From assembly GCA_028288315.1 (NCBI GenBank), contig JAQBNY010000353.1, positions 1 through 14,591 on the forward strand: a stretch of 14,591 nucleotides of DNA. The letters are read 5' to 3'. The notes below the pieces were generated by a model. It made no database searches. It worked only from the letters and a program-made list of their open reading frames with translations, and had not been told where the DNA came from. The DNA is from Mucilaginibacter sp. (GTDB lineage Bacteria; Bacteroidota; Bacteroidia; Sphingobacteriales; Sphingobacteriaceae). Below are positions 1 through 7,905 of this stretch, in pieces (the stretch's first letter is position 1; the number at the start of each line of letters is the position of its first letter). A program made the position numbers and the translations under genes.

Positions 1-5
1 ATGGC

Positions 6-1244
6 ATGCCGGTAAAAACAACCTATAAAGAAAATATCGCTATAGCACTGCAATCTATAGGCGGTAACAGATTACGCACATCCCTTACCGCATTAATTAT
101 TGCTATAGGTATTATGGCACTGGTAGGTATACTTACCGCTATTGAAGGCATAAGGCAATATACTAATGATGCATTTGCCGGTTTGGGTGCAAACTCTTTC
201 ACCATTCAAAACCGTGGTTCGGGTATTAGCTTTGGCATGGGCGGCCACCGTAAAATGTACCCTGCTATAAGCTACCAGCAGGCCGAGCGTTTTAAGAACA
301 CATTTAAACTTCCGGTGCGTACCAGCATAAACCTTACCGTTACAGGTACAGCAATTGCAAAATTTAACAGCATAAAAACAAATCCTAACATACAGGTAAT
401 AGGCAGTAATGAAAACTACCTGGCAATAAAAGGTCTTAAAGTAGCTTTTGGGCGTAACTTTTCAGCATCAGAGCTGGATCACGGATCAAACGTTGTTATT
501 ATTGGCGATGAATTGAAACAAAAACTTTTTAAGAATGATGACCCAATAAATAAATCAATATTGTTGGGTAACAATAAGTTTAGAATAATTGGGGTTTTGG
601 TATCAAAAGGCAGCAATAGTTTTGGCGGAGATAAATTTTGTATTATACCGGTGCAAAAGGCCAGGCAAATTGCATCATCCTCTAAGCCATCATTTTCTGT
701 TACCATACAGGTTGATAACCCAGGTGCCCTGGATGCCAGTATTGGCGAAACAACATCATTATTCAGGAACATACGCGGCCTACGCATAGGCCAGCCAGAT
801 AACTTTGAGATTTTTAGGAGTGATTCTATCCAAGAAGAATTAGCCGGACAATTAGCCGGTATAACCGTAGCCGGTTTTGCTATTGGTATTATTACCCTGC
901 TTGGCGCTGCCATCGGTTTAATGAATATTATGCTGGTATCGGTAACTGAGCGTACCCGCGAAATTGGCTTACGTAAAGCCATAGGCGCAACGCCTTCGGT
1001 AATACGGAAACAGTTTTTAATTGAGGCCATAGTAATATGCCTTATAGGCGGTTTGGGCGGTATTGTTTTGGGTATGGCAGTAGGTAACTTAATTGCCGTA
1101 CAAATAAGCGGGACATTTGTAATACCGTGGGTATGGCTATTTGCCGCTGTAGGCTTGTGTACGTTTATAGGCCTGTCGTCTGGGTTTTACCCGGCTAAAA
1201 AAGCATCAAAGCTTGATCCGGTTGAGGCCCTCAGATACGAGTAA
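6..1244 (+). CDS. ABC transporter permease, MacB/FtsX type
   Basis: This is an inner-membrane permease subunit of the MacB/FtsX superfamily, which works with a separate ATPase to drive export, lipid-related or mechanotransmission functions. The 412-residue protein has the family layout: a first transmembrane helix near residues 25-47, a periplasmic (MacB-PCD-like) domain of about 230 residues, and three helices near 281-309, 338-362 and 373-393. The cytoplasmic coupling segment ERTREIGLRKAIGA follows helix 2, and the protein ends in the usual DPVEALRYE. Those two motifs are highly typical of MacB permeases. The ATG at 6 gives a normal N-terminus (a short basic stretch, then an LRTSLTALIIAIGI-type helix). 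The window begins five bases earlier, so a slightly upstream start cannot be excluded. No ATPase is visible; it may lie to the left. The substrate cannot be told. The gene ends at a strong terminator. Confidence 0.9.
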   Translation: MPVKTTYKENIAIALQSIGGNRLRTSLTALIIAIGIMALVGILTAIEGIRQYTNDAFAGLGANSFTIQNRGSGISFGMGGHRKMYPAISYQQAERFKNTFKLPVRTSINLTVTGTAIAKFNSIKTNPNIQVIGSNENYLAIKGLKVAFGRNFSASELDHGSNVVIIGDELKQKLFKNDDPINKSILLGNNKFRIIGVLVSKGSNSFGGDKFCIIPVQKARQIASSSKPSFSVTIQVDNPGALDASIGETTSLFRNIRGLRIGQPDNFEIFRSDSIQEELAGQLAGITVAGFAIGIITLLGAAIGLMNIMLVSVTERTREIGLRKAIGATPSVIRKQFLIEAIVICLIGGLGGIVLGMAVGNLIAVQISGTFVIPWVWLFAAVGLCTFIGLSSGFYPAKKASKLDPVEALRYE

Positions 1245-1266
1245 GAAGAACCAAGAGGATGGAGCC

Positions 1267-1351
1267 AAGAAACAAGATATTAAAAAGGCTTCGGTTATAA
1301 ACCGGAGCCTTTTTGCTAAGCTTTATAATTTTGTCTTAATTCTTGTTTCTT
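1267..1351. repeat. 11-bp inverted repeat surrounding the terminator
   Basis: AAGAAACAAGA at 1267-1277 is perfectly complementary to TCTTGTTTCTT at 1341-1351, and the arms enclose the terminator hairpin. The right arm overlaps the TAA stop of the cpsB-like gene (1350-1352). The left arm lies in a purine-rich stretch (about 1244-1280) with related AAGAACCAAGAG words. It may extend the terminator structure or be degenerate low-complexity repeat DNA. No function is claimed. Confidence 0.4.
1282..1314. terminator. Bidirectional intrinsic terminator between convergent genes
   Basis: A 15-base arm (AAAAAGGCTTCGGTT) is followed by ATA and its near-perfect complement (AACCGGAGCCTTTTT), with one T/G wobble. 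The arms carry A5 on the left and T5 on the right, so both strands read as a GC-rich stem followed by a T run. It lies 38 bases after the permease stop and 36 bases beyond the stop of the convergent cpsB-like gene, and probably ends transcription from both sides. Confidence 0.85.
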
Positions 1352-2090
1352 ATTTAAGCAGCTCGTTTTTCAATGGATAATTAAACAGCAGCTTACGCAA
1401 ATAAGGAAGTTTAAGGGCATCTTCTAATGCCTGGGCATGGCGCGGGTGGTGCATGTCGCTTGATATGAAATCTACCATTTGGTTATCTACCAGTTCTTCG
1501 GCCAGGGTTTTTGTGGGTTTGCCATAATAACCGGTTAACGAAATGGTGTTTAACTGCAAATTACAGCCCATCATACGTATCTGCTTTAATTGCTCAACAT
1601 CCATATAGTTATACCTTTCGGGGTGGGCAAGTATTGGTTTGTAACCCATATCCAGCATTTTTTGTATTACTTGGATAAGGTTTGATGGCTGGCTTATAAA
1701 AGAGATCTCAAAAAGCACATAGTTATCGCCCATGGTAAACACCAGGCGATCATCAATACGTTTTTCAAAGCTTTCATCAAAGTAATGCTCGGCAGCGGCA
1801 CTAATGTCTATGTCAATATTTTGATTTTTTAATTCTTCTTTAAGAATAGCGAGCGCATTGCTTATACTTTTATAATCATTACGATAATAATCGATCATTA
1901 CATGCGGGGTAGCAATAATTTTTTTTATACCCAGCTCCATCATCTTTTTAATCAGGACAATAGATTCCTCTGGAGTTTGGGCTCCATCATCAATCCCGGG
2001 CAAAACATGCGAGTGCAGATCTACCAATACGGAACTATAATTAAAATCCACCCTTTTTTTAGCTTCCTTTTTCTTAAAAAATCCAAACAT
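1350..2090 (-). CDS. PHP-family tyrosine-protein phosphatase, CpsB/YwqE type
   Basis: This is a metal-dependent phosphatase of the PHP superfamily. In characterised members (CpsB, YwqE) it removes phosphate from tyrosine kinases that control capsule or exopolysaccharide polymerisation. The 246-residue protein carries the PHP metal-binding signatures in order: DLHSHVLPGIDDGA (H26, H28), ATPH (H62), AEHY (E100, H101), LAHPERY (H155) and SSDMHH (D211, H213). The short basic N-terminus (MFGFFKKKEAKKR) is common in Bacteroidota members, and the length is normal for the family. The start is two bases after the rfbB stop, so it is the last gene of the nucleotide-sugar operon. No Wzc-type kinase or Wza exporter is in the window, so the partner must lie elsewhere. 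Family assignment is firm; the exact substrate is inferred from context. Confidence 0.9.
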   Translation of the reverse strand: MFGFFKKKEAKKRVDFNYSSVLVDLHSHVLPGIDDGAQTPEESIVLIKKMMELGIKKIIATPHVMIDYYRNDYKSISNALAILKEELKNQNIDIDISAAAEHYFDESFEKRIDDRLVFTMGDNYVLFEISFISQPSNLIQVIQKMLDMGYKPILAHPERYNYMDVEQLKQIRMMGCNLQLNTISLTGYYGKPTKTLAEELVDNQMVDFISSDMHHPRHAQALEDALKLPYLRKLLFNYPLKNELLK

Positions 2091-2092
2091 TA

Positions 2093-3148
2093 TTAACGGT
2101 TGTTATACTGCTCACTGTAATACTCCTGGTAATGGCCCGATGTTACATCTTTTAACCATTTTTCGTTTTCAAGATACCAGTCAACAGTTTTTTCAAGGCC
2201 TTCTTCAAAAGTAATTGATGGCTCCCAGCCTAATTCGTTTTTTAGCTTGGTAGCATCAATAGCATAACGTAAGTCATGCCCTGCACGGTCAGTAACGTAG
2301 GTTATCAGCTTGGCAGATTCACCTTCGGCACGGTTAAGCTTTTTATCTAAAATACTGCAAAGCAGTTGTATAAGATCAATGTTTTTCCACTCGTTGTGGC
2401 CGCCAATATTATAGGTAGTGCCTGAAGCTGCCTTGTGGAATATTACATCAATGGCCCTTGCATGGTCTTCAACCCATAACCAGTCGCGAACGTTCTCGCC
2501 CTTACCATAAACAGGTACTGGCTTTAGTTGTTTAATATTATGTATAGCAAGAGGGATTAGTTTTTCAGGGAAGTGAAACGAGCCATAATTATTAGAGCAG
2601 TTTGATATTACAGTGTTTAAACCGTAGGTGTCATAATAAGCCCTAACAAAGTGATCAGAGCTTGCTTTTGATGCCGAGTAAGGCGAGTGCGGGTCATAAG
2701 CAGTTTCCTCAGTAAACATATCTGTATCGCCTAAAGTGCCATAAACTTCGTCTGTTGATACATGATAGAACCTTTTTTGGTCATATTGGCCTTTCCAAAG
2801 GTTTTTGGCAGCGTTTAATAAGTTAACAGTACCTACCACATTAGTCATTACAAACTCTAAAGGGTTGGTAATAGAGCGGTCAACATGCGATTCTGCAGCA
2901 AGGTGTATAACCGCATCCGGCTGTTCCTCTTCAAAAAGGTTGTTTATAAATTCAAGATCAACAATGTCGCCTTTTACAAATCTGTAATTAGGTTCGTTCT
3001 CAATATCCTGCAGATTAGCCAGGTTACCGGCATATGTCAGTTTATCCAGGTTAATGATTGTATAATTCGGATAGTTTTTTACAAAGCGGCGTACTACATG
3101 TGAGCCAATAAAACCGGCTCCACCCGTAATGATAATTTTTTTTATCAT
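2093..3148 (-). CDS. rfbB: dTDP-glucose 4,6-dehydratase
   Basis: This cytoplasmic extended short-chain dehydrogenase converts dTDP-glucose to dTDP-4-keto-6-deoxyglucose, the entry point to dTDP-rhamnose and other deoxysugars for surface polysaccharides. The 351-residue protein is of normal RmlB/RfbB length. It shows the NAD-binding GGAGFIGSH at 9-17, the dehydratase active-site motif STDEVYG with T132, D133 and E134, and the YSASK dyad (Y157, K161). The family signatures LDKLTYAGN (34-42) and AAESHVDRSI (84-93) are also present. It lies between galE (7-base gap) and the cpsB-like phosphatase (2-base gap), so the three are almost certainly cotranscribed. The usual partners rfbA, rfbC and rfbD are absent from the window, so the final sugar cannot be named from here. 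Confidence 0.95.
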   Translation of the reverse strand: MIKKIIITGGAGFIGSHVVRRFVKNYPNYTIINLDKLTYAGNLANLQDIENEPNYRFVKGDIVDLEFINNLFEEEQPDAVIHLAAESHVDRSITNPLEFVMTNVVGTVNLLNAAKNLWKGQYDQKRFYHVSTDEVYGTLGDTDMFTEETAYDPHSPYSASKASSDHFVRAYYDTYGLNTVISNCSNNYGSFHFPEKLIPLAIHNIKQLKPVPVYGKGENVRDWLWVEDHARAIDVIFHKAASGTTYNIGGHNEWKNIDLIQLLCSILDKKLNRAEGESAKLITYVTDRAGHDLRYAIDATKLKNELGWEPSITFEEGLEKTVDWYLENEKWLKDVTSGHYQEYYSEQYNNR

Positions 3149-3155
3149 ACAATTC

Positions 3156-4175
3156 TTATAATGGATTTTGTGTAATATAATTTTCCCAATCCCAGGCCGA
3201 AGACATCATTGTACTCAAATCAAGCCTGGCTTTCCAGTTTAATTTTTCGGCTGATTTGGTTACATCACCCCAAACCTGTTCAATATCGCCCTCACGCGGG
3301 GCAGCTATTTCATAATTTAATTTAACACCTGTTGTATTTTCAAAGGCTCTTATCACTTCTAATACCGAGCTGCCTTTACCGGTGCCTATGTTGAAAAAGT
3401 CTATCCCTTTAAAAGTGCTTTTTTCCATTAATTTTAATGCAGCAACGTGGGCGCGGGCCAAATCTACAACGTGTATATAATCACGTATGCAACTGCCATC
3501 GGGTGTATTATAATTGCCTCCCCATACCATAAGCTTTTCGCGTTTGCCAATAGCAGTTTGCGTTATAAAAGGAACAAGGTTTTGAGGTATACCTAAAGGT
3601 AGCTCACCAATTAGTGCTGATTCATGCGCGCCAACCGGGTTAAAATATCGTAATGATATTATTTTGTTATTACTACCTGATGCAATCACGTCTTTTAATA
3701 TCTCTTCTGCCACTTGTTTGGTATTACCATATGGCGATTGTGCCGGTTTTACAGGTGCATCTTCGGTAACCGGCAATTTATCGGGCTGGCCATAAATTGT
3801 ACAACTTGATGAAAACACAAAATTTATACTTTTACCCTCATAAGCATTTAGAACATTTACCAGCGAGAAAAAGTTATTTCTGTAATATTTTAAAGGCAGT
3901 TTTACTGATTCGCCTACAGCTTTAGAGGCGGCAAAATGGATAATTCCTTTAACGTCAGTTTCATTAGCAGCAAATTCTTTTACAGCCTGCTCATCGCAAA
4001 GATCAAGCTCGTAAAAAGCAGGTGTGTAGCCTATGATCTTGGTAAGCTGGTCTAATATTTTAATATTCGAATTGGAAAGATCATCAACAATTATTGGGTC
4101 GTAGCCCGCATTTACCAGTTCAACAACGGTGTGTGAACCAATAAAACCTAATCCCCCTGTAACTAAAATTTTCAT
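3156..4175 (-). CDS. galE: UDP-glucose 4-epimerase
   Basis: GalE interconverts UDP-glucose and UDP-galactose using tightly bound NAD, feeding galactose into polysaccharide or LPS synthesis. The 339-residue protein matches the family in length. It begins with the Rossmann motif GGLGFIGSH (7-15), has HFAASKAVGESV (80-91) and the SSSCTIYG strand carrying catalytic S124, and has the YGNTK dyad Y149/K153. The C-terminal sugar-binding part includes RDYIHVVDLA and NIGTGKGSSVLEV, both characteristic of GalE rather than of the related dehydratases next door. It is separated from upstream uxs by 72 bases holding a hairpin, and from downstream rfbB by 7 bases. An epimerase acting on another UDP-sugar (UDP-GlcNAc, or UDP-Xyl/Ara) cannot be ruled out, especially beside a UDP-xylose synthase, but the sequence looks like standard GalE. 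Confidence 0.93.
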   Translation of the reverse strand: MKILVTGGLGFIGSHTVVELVNAGYDPIIVDDLSNSNIKILDQLTKIIGYTPAFYELDLCDEQAVKEFAANETDVKGIIHFAASKAVGESVKLPLKYYRNNFFSLVNVLNAYEGKSINFVFSSSCTIYGQPDKLPVTEDAPVKPAQSPYGNTKQVAEEILKDVIASGSNNKIISLRYFNPVGAHESALIGELPLGIPQNLVPFITQTAIGKREKLMVWGGNYNTPDGSCIRDYIHVVDLARAHVAALKLMEKSTFKGIDFFNIGTGKGSSVLEVIRAFENTTGVKLNYEIAAPREGDIEQVWGDVTKSAEKLNWKARLDLSTMMSSAWDWENYITQNPL

Positions 4176-4205
4176 TAATATTTATTGAATGATTCATATA
4201 ATAGT

Positions 4206-4238
4206 TATAAATGCAGCGAGTAGTTTGCTGCGTTTATA
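4206..4238 (-). other. Hairpin between uxs and galE
   Basis: A 12-bp stem (arms 4206-4217 and 4227-4238, one G/T wobble) encloses the 9-base loop GAGTAGTTT. It sits in the 72-base gap between the uxs stop and the galE start. There is no clean T run after the stem on the minus strand, only an AT-rich stretch, so it is at best a weak or partial terminator. It could equally stabilise mRNA ends between the two halves of the operon. No recognisable promoter box was seen for galE in this gap. Confidence 0.4.
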
Positions 4239-4247
4239 TACAATATG

Positions 4248-5234
4248 TTAAAGCTTGTTGTAATAAGTAAAATCCTTGTGCTGAATTTCTTTTTCAGGCA
4301 ACGATTTAAAATACTCATATGTGATCTTTAATCCTTCGCTTCTTGAAACCTTTGGCTCCCAGCCTAAAATAGTTTTTGCCTTTGTAATATCGGGGCGGCG
4401 TTGTTTAGGATCATCTGTAGGTAATGGCAGGCTAATCAATTGCTGTTTAGTGCCGGTTAGCTTTATAATCTCCTCGCCAAACTCACGAATTGTAATCTCA
4501 TCCGGATTGCCAATGTTCATTGGTTGTGTATAATCGCTATGTAAAAGGCGATAAATACCTTCTATCAGGTCATCTACATAACAAAAAGCGCGGGTTTGTG
4601 AACCGTCACCAAACATGGTCAAAGGTTCGCCGCGTAATGCCTGGCCAATAAATGCAGGTAAAACACGCCCATCGTTAAGGCGCATTCTTGGGCCGTAAGT
4701 ATTAAAAATTCTTACAATACGGGTTTCCAAACCGTGAAAGGTGTGGTAAGCCATTGTTATTGATTCCTGGAAGCGCTTAGCCTCGTCATATACACCACGC
4801 GGGCCAACGGTGTTCACATTGCCCCAATATTCTTCGGGTTGTGGGTTAACTGTTGGGTCGCCATAAATTTCAGATGTTGAGGCGATAAGCATTCTGGCGT
4901 TTTTACTGCGTGCTAACCCTAACAGGTTATGCGTGCCTAATGAACCAACTTTTAAAGTTTGGATAGGAATTTTCAGATAATCAATAGGGCTTGCAGGTGA
5001 TGCAAAGTGAAGGATATAATCAAGCTCACCGGGCACATATACAAACGTGGAAACATCATGATTATAAAACTCAAAGTTTTCAAGTTTAAATAAATGCTCA
5101 ATGTTACGCAGATCACCGGTTATCAGGTTATCCATAGCGATAACATGATAATCTTCTTTGATAAATCTGTCGCATAAATGCGAACCTAAAAAGCCGGCTG
5201 CTCCGGTAATCAATATACGTTTACGCTTTTGCAT
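4248..5234 (-). CDS. uxs: UDP-glucuronate decarboxylase (UDP-xylose synthase)
   Basis: This NAD-dependent extended SDR decarboxylates UDP-glucuronate to UDP-xylose. The 328-residue protein has the cofactor motif GAAGFLGSH (11-19), the UXS-type segment HFASPASPIDYL (76-87), the active-site strand STSEIYGDP (T120, E122) and the dyad YDEAK (Y149, K153) inside GPRGVYDEAKR. GPRxxYDExKR together with STSEIYGDP is the specific fingerprint of UXS among related SDRs; ArnA-type or dehydratase homologues differ there. Its start codon shares one base with the upstream ugd stop (TAATG), a typical translational-coupling arrangement, and Ugd makes its substrate. The pair therefore forms a two-step route from UDP-glucose to UDP-xylose for exopolysaccharide. 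A variant releasing the 4-keto intermediate is possible but not suggested by the sequence. Confidence 0.93.
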   Translation of the reverse strand: MQKRKRILITGAAGFLGSHLCDRFIKEDYHVIAMDNLITGDLRNIEHLFKLENFEFYNHDVSTFVYVPGELDYILHFASPASPIDYLKIPIQTLKVGSLGTHNLLGLARSKNARMLIASTSEIYGDPTVNPQPEEYWGNVNTVGPRGVYDEAKRFQESITMAYHTFHGLETRIVRIFNTYGPRMRLNDGRVLPAFIGQALRGEPLTMFGDGSQTRAFCYVDDLIEGIYRLLHSDYTQPMNIGNPDEITIREFGEEIIKLTGTKQQLISLPLPTDDPKQRRPDITKAKTILGWEPKVSRSEGLKITYEYFKSLPEKEIQHKDFTYYNKL

Positions 5235-6544
5235 TAGCTTATTATCTTTCTTCCTATACTATTGTAATAATATCCAAGGTCAACCATTTTTTGCAGGTCG
5301 TATAAATTACGTCCGTCAAATATTACTTTATTTTTAAGCAGGCTTGATACCTGGTCAAAATCAGGCGTTCTAAACAATGACCACTCAGTAACAATAAGTA
5401 ACGCATCGGCCCCGTCTAATATTTCATAAGGGGTTGTGCCATAAGTAATTTTATTTCCAATAAGGGCTTTTACATTGTTCATGCCTTCAGGGTCAAACAC
5501 GCTGATGGTAGCACCTTCTTTTAATAATTCATCTATAATATACAAAGCAGGCGCTTCGCGGATGTCGTCGGTTTCGGGTTTAAAGGCTAAACCCCACATT
5601 GCAAATTTTTTGCCTTTAATATCGTTATTGTAATATTTTTTAAGTTTTTGCACTAAAAGTTTTTTCTGCATTTCGTTAACTTCCATCACGGAGTTAAGGA
5701 TCTTGAAATCATATTGGTTTTCCTGGGCAGATTTAGCCAAAGCCTGTACATCTTTAGGGAAGCAGCTACCACCGTAGCCAATACCCGAAAACAGGAAGCG
5801 GTTACCTATGCGGTTATCTGCACCAATACCACGGCGTACCATATCAACATCAGCACCTACCAGTTCGCACAGGTTAGCTACCTCGTTCATGAATGATATT
5901 TTTGTAGCCAGGAAAGAGTTGGCTGCGTATTTTGTTAATTCAGATGAACGTTCATCCATAAAAATAATTGGGTTACCCTGGCGTACATATGGTGCATAAA
6001 GTTCTGCCATTAATTTGCGCGCTCTTTCATCTAACGTGCCAACAACAACACGGTCTGGCTTCATAAAGTCTTCAACAGCTACACCTTCGCGTAAAAACTC
6101 GGGGTTTGATACCACTGCACATTCAATATTGGTATTTGCTTTAATAACAGCAGTAACCCTATCTGCCGTGCCAACCGGAACAGTTGATTTAGTTACGATA
6201 ACTTTATAGTCGGTAACTAACTTTGCTATGTCTTTAGCGGCACCTAAAACATAACTCAAATCGGCCGAGCCGTCACCACCCGGAGGGGTTGGCAATGCCA
6301 AAAAGATAATTTGTGCATCAGCAATAGCATTGGCTAAATTAGTTGTGAATAATAACCTTTTCTGACTAATATTACGATTAAAAAGTAATTCCAGTCCGGG
6401 CTCATATATAGGAAGCTTACCTGCCTGCATCATTTTTACTTTTTCCTCGTTAATGTCAACACATGTAACCTGGTTACCAGTTTCTGCTAAACATGTCCCT
6501 GTTACTAAACCAACATAACCTGTTCCAACAACAGCTATCCTCAT
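5234..6544 (-). CDS. ugd: UDP-glucose 6-dehydrogenase
   Basis: Ugd oxidises UDP-glucose twice with NAD to give UDP-glucuronate, in the cytoplasm. The 436-residue protein shows the N-terminal NAD-binding motif GTGYVGLVTG (7-16), D30 at the end of the second strand, KSTVPVGT (119-126), the NPEFLREG loop (147-154), and the catalytic-cysteine motif GYGGSCFPKD with C261 and K264. The C-terminal UDP-binding domain has GLAFKPETDDIREAP, where the family usually has GLAFKPxTDDxRxxP. GDP-mannose dehydrogenases share the fold, but the GIGYGGSCFPKD and C-terminal motifs fit Ugd, and the coupled downstream UXS supports UDP-glucuronate as product. It is the first gene of the five-gene minus-strand operon, divergent from waaA. 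Confidence 0.95.
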   Translation of the reverse strand: MRIAVVGTGYVGLVTGTCLAETGNQVTCVDINEEKVKMMQAGKLPIYEPGLELLFNRNISQKRLLFTTNLANAIADAQIIFLALPTPPGGDGSADLSYVLGAAKDIAKLVTDYKVIVTKSTVPVGTADRVTAVIKANTNIECAVVSNPEFLREGVAVEDFMKPDRVVVGTLDERARKLMAELYAPYVRQGNPIIFMDERSSELTKYAANSFLATKISFMNEVANLCELVGADVDMVRRGIGADNRIGNRFLFSGIGYGGSCFPKDVQALAKSAQENQYDFKILNSVMEVNEMQKKLLVQKLKKYYNNDIKGKKFAMWGLAFKPETDDIREAPALYIIDELLKEGATISVFDPEGMNNVKALIGNKITYGTTPYEILDGADALLIVTEWSLFRTPDFDQVSSLLKNKVIFDGRNLYDLQKMVDLGYYYNSIGRKIIS

Positions 6545-6611
6545 AAATACTTTTTGTTATTTAATGTTATTACTTTTATGCCCGACGAAGATAATAATTA
6601 CAATTTTAAAA
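6545..6611. promoter_or_regulatory. Divergent intergenic region ugd / waaA
   Basis: This 67-base AT-rich gap separates the start of ugd (minus) from the chosen start of waaA (plus) and must hold, or lie next to, both promoters unless they are inside the genes. No exact Bacteroidota -7 box (TAnnTTTG) was found on either strand; TACTTTTA at 6571-6578 is a near match on the plus strand. The call rests on gene layout, not on a clear motif. Confidence 0.45.
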
Positions 6612-7847
6612 ATGCTCCTGCTATACAACATTGGGATTTTAATGTACTATAAGCTGTTATATGTCGCTTCCTTTTTTAATAATAAGGCAAAACTATGGAT
6701 CAACGGGCGGCATAATCAGCAAATAGAGCAATTTACATCAAGCATTTGGTTTCATTTTGCTTCCCTTGGCGAGTTTGAGCAGGGGCGTCCTGTTTTAGAC
6801 AAAATCAGATTATTATATCCGAATAACAAAGTTGTGGTGACCTTTTTTTCACCATCAGGTTACGAGATCAGGAAAAATACGCCGTTGGCTGATGCCGTAT
6901 ATTATTTACCGTTAGATACTGCCCGTAATGCCCATGAGTTTATCAACACAATAAACCCGGTGATGGCTATTTTTACCAAGTATGAATATTGGTATCATTT
7001 TTTTAATGAATTGCATAAACAGCATGTGCCGCTTTATATAATTTCAGGCATTTTTAGGCCAAGGCAGGTGTTTTTTAAATGGTATGGCAGTTTACATCGT
7101 AAAATGCTAAAGCTGGTTACCTGGTTTTTTGTGCAGGACATTTCTTCAAAACATTTATTGCATGATCGGGGCATTACTAATGTAACCATAAGCGGCGATA
7201 CCCGTTTTGACCGGGTATGGGCAAATGCGTTACAAGCTAAGCAGTTACCTGAAGTAGAAAGGTTTAAGAACAGCCAAAAACTGTTCATTGCCGGCAGTAG
7301 CTGGCCCGCTGATGATAAACTTATAGCATCATTAATAGCCCGGTATCCTGATTGGAAATTTATTATTGCGCCACATGAAATAGGTGAGGATAAAATAAAT
7401 GGTTTAGTGAAAAGCCTTCCTGAAAACTCAGCAATAAAATATTCTGATATTTCAAATCTCAAATCTAATACCACTACTCTGATTATTGACAATATTGGCA
7501 TGTTATCCTCACTATATCAGTATGCAGATGTTGCATATATTGGTGGTGGTTTTGCTGCGGGGATACATAATATTCTGGAGGCAGCGGCTTTTGGTATGCC
7601 AGTGATATTCGGCCCTAATTATGAACGCTTTAAAGAGGCTATTGACCTCATTGAGTTAAGCGCCGCTTTCAGCATCAGCAATCAAGAGGAGCTGGTAAGC
7701 ACTGCGGGCAGTTTAATGAATGATGAACAGTTTCGCGATGGATGTGCAGGTATAGCTGAAAAATATGTAGAGGAACACACCGGCGCTACAGATAAGATAG
7801 TGAAGTATATAAAGGAGAAGCATAGTTCAATTCTTGATAGTATTTAG
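6612..7847 (+). CDS. waaA: 3-deoxy-D-manno-octulosonic acid (Kdo) transferase
   Basis: WaaA/KdtA transfers Kdo from CMP-Kdo onto the lipid A precursor at the inner face of the inner membrane, an essential step of LPS synthesis. I chose the ATG at 6612 (411 residues) because it gives the usual WaaA N-terminus: a short amphipathic or hydrophobic anchor and then the KLWINGR segment. A start at 6564 would add 16 residues, with no support. The N-terminal GT-B domain has WFHFASLGEFEQ, where E54 corresponds to the catalytic base of the family. The C-terminal domain has APHE and the glycosyltransferase signature from about I310 to E323 (GGGFAAGIHNILE), followed by AFGMPVIFGP. Whether one or two Kdo units are added cannot be told. 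The hydrolase-acyltransferase genes follow 58 bases later on the same strand. Confidence 0.93.
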   Translation: MLLLYNIGILMYYKLLYVASFFNNKAKLWINGRHNQQIEQFTSSIWFHFASLGEFEQGRPVLDKIRLLYPNNKVVVTFFSPSGYEIRKNTPLADAVYYLPLDTARNAHEFINTINPVMAIFTKYEYWYHFFNELHKQHVPLYIISGIFRPRQVFFKWYGSLHRKMLKLVTWFFVQDISSKHLLHDRGITNVTISGDTRFDRVWANALQAKQLPEVERFKNSQKLFIAGSSWPADDKLIASLIARYPDWKFIIAPHEIGEDKINGLVKSLPENSAIKYSDISNLKSNTTTLIIDNIGMLSSLYQYADVAYIGGGFAAGIHNILEAAAFGMPVIFGPNYERFKEAIDLIELSAAFSISNQEELVSTAGSLMNDEQFRDGCAGIAEKYVEEHTGATDKIVKYIKEKHSSILDSI

Positions 7848-7905
7848 TTTCCCGGGTGCTCCTGATGCCTTAAATAATAAATAACATTTCTTAATATTGC
7901 CTGCT

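Noticed and set aside
479..1030. Long open frame (183 codons) on the minus strand inside the ABC permease gene
   Set aside because: It lies wholly opposite a clear MacB-type permease, its translation shows no domain, and it has no initiation or operon context. It is an antisense shadow.
6564..6611. Upstream start for waaA adding 16 residues
   Set aside because: The extra residues do not resemble WaaA N-termini, and they would consume most of the divergent intergenic region. The ATG at 6612 gives the normal start.
7034..7501. 155-codon minus-strand open frame inside waaA
   Set aside because: It is opposite conserved WaaA sequence and has no recognisable protein features.
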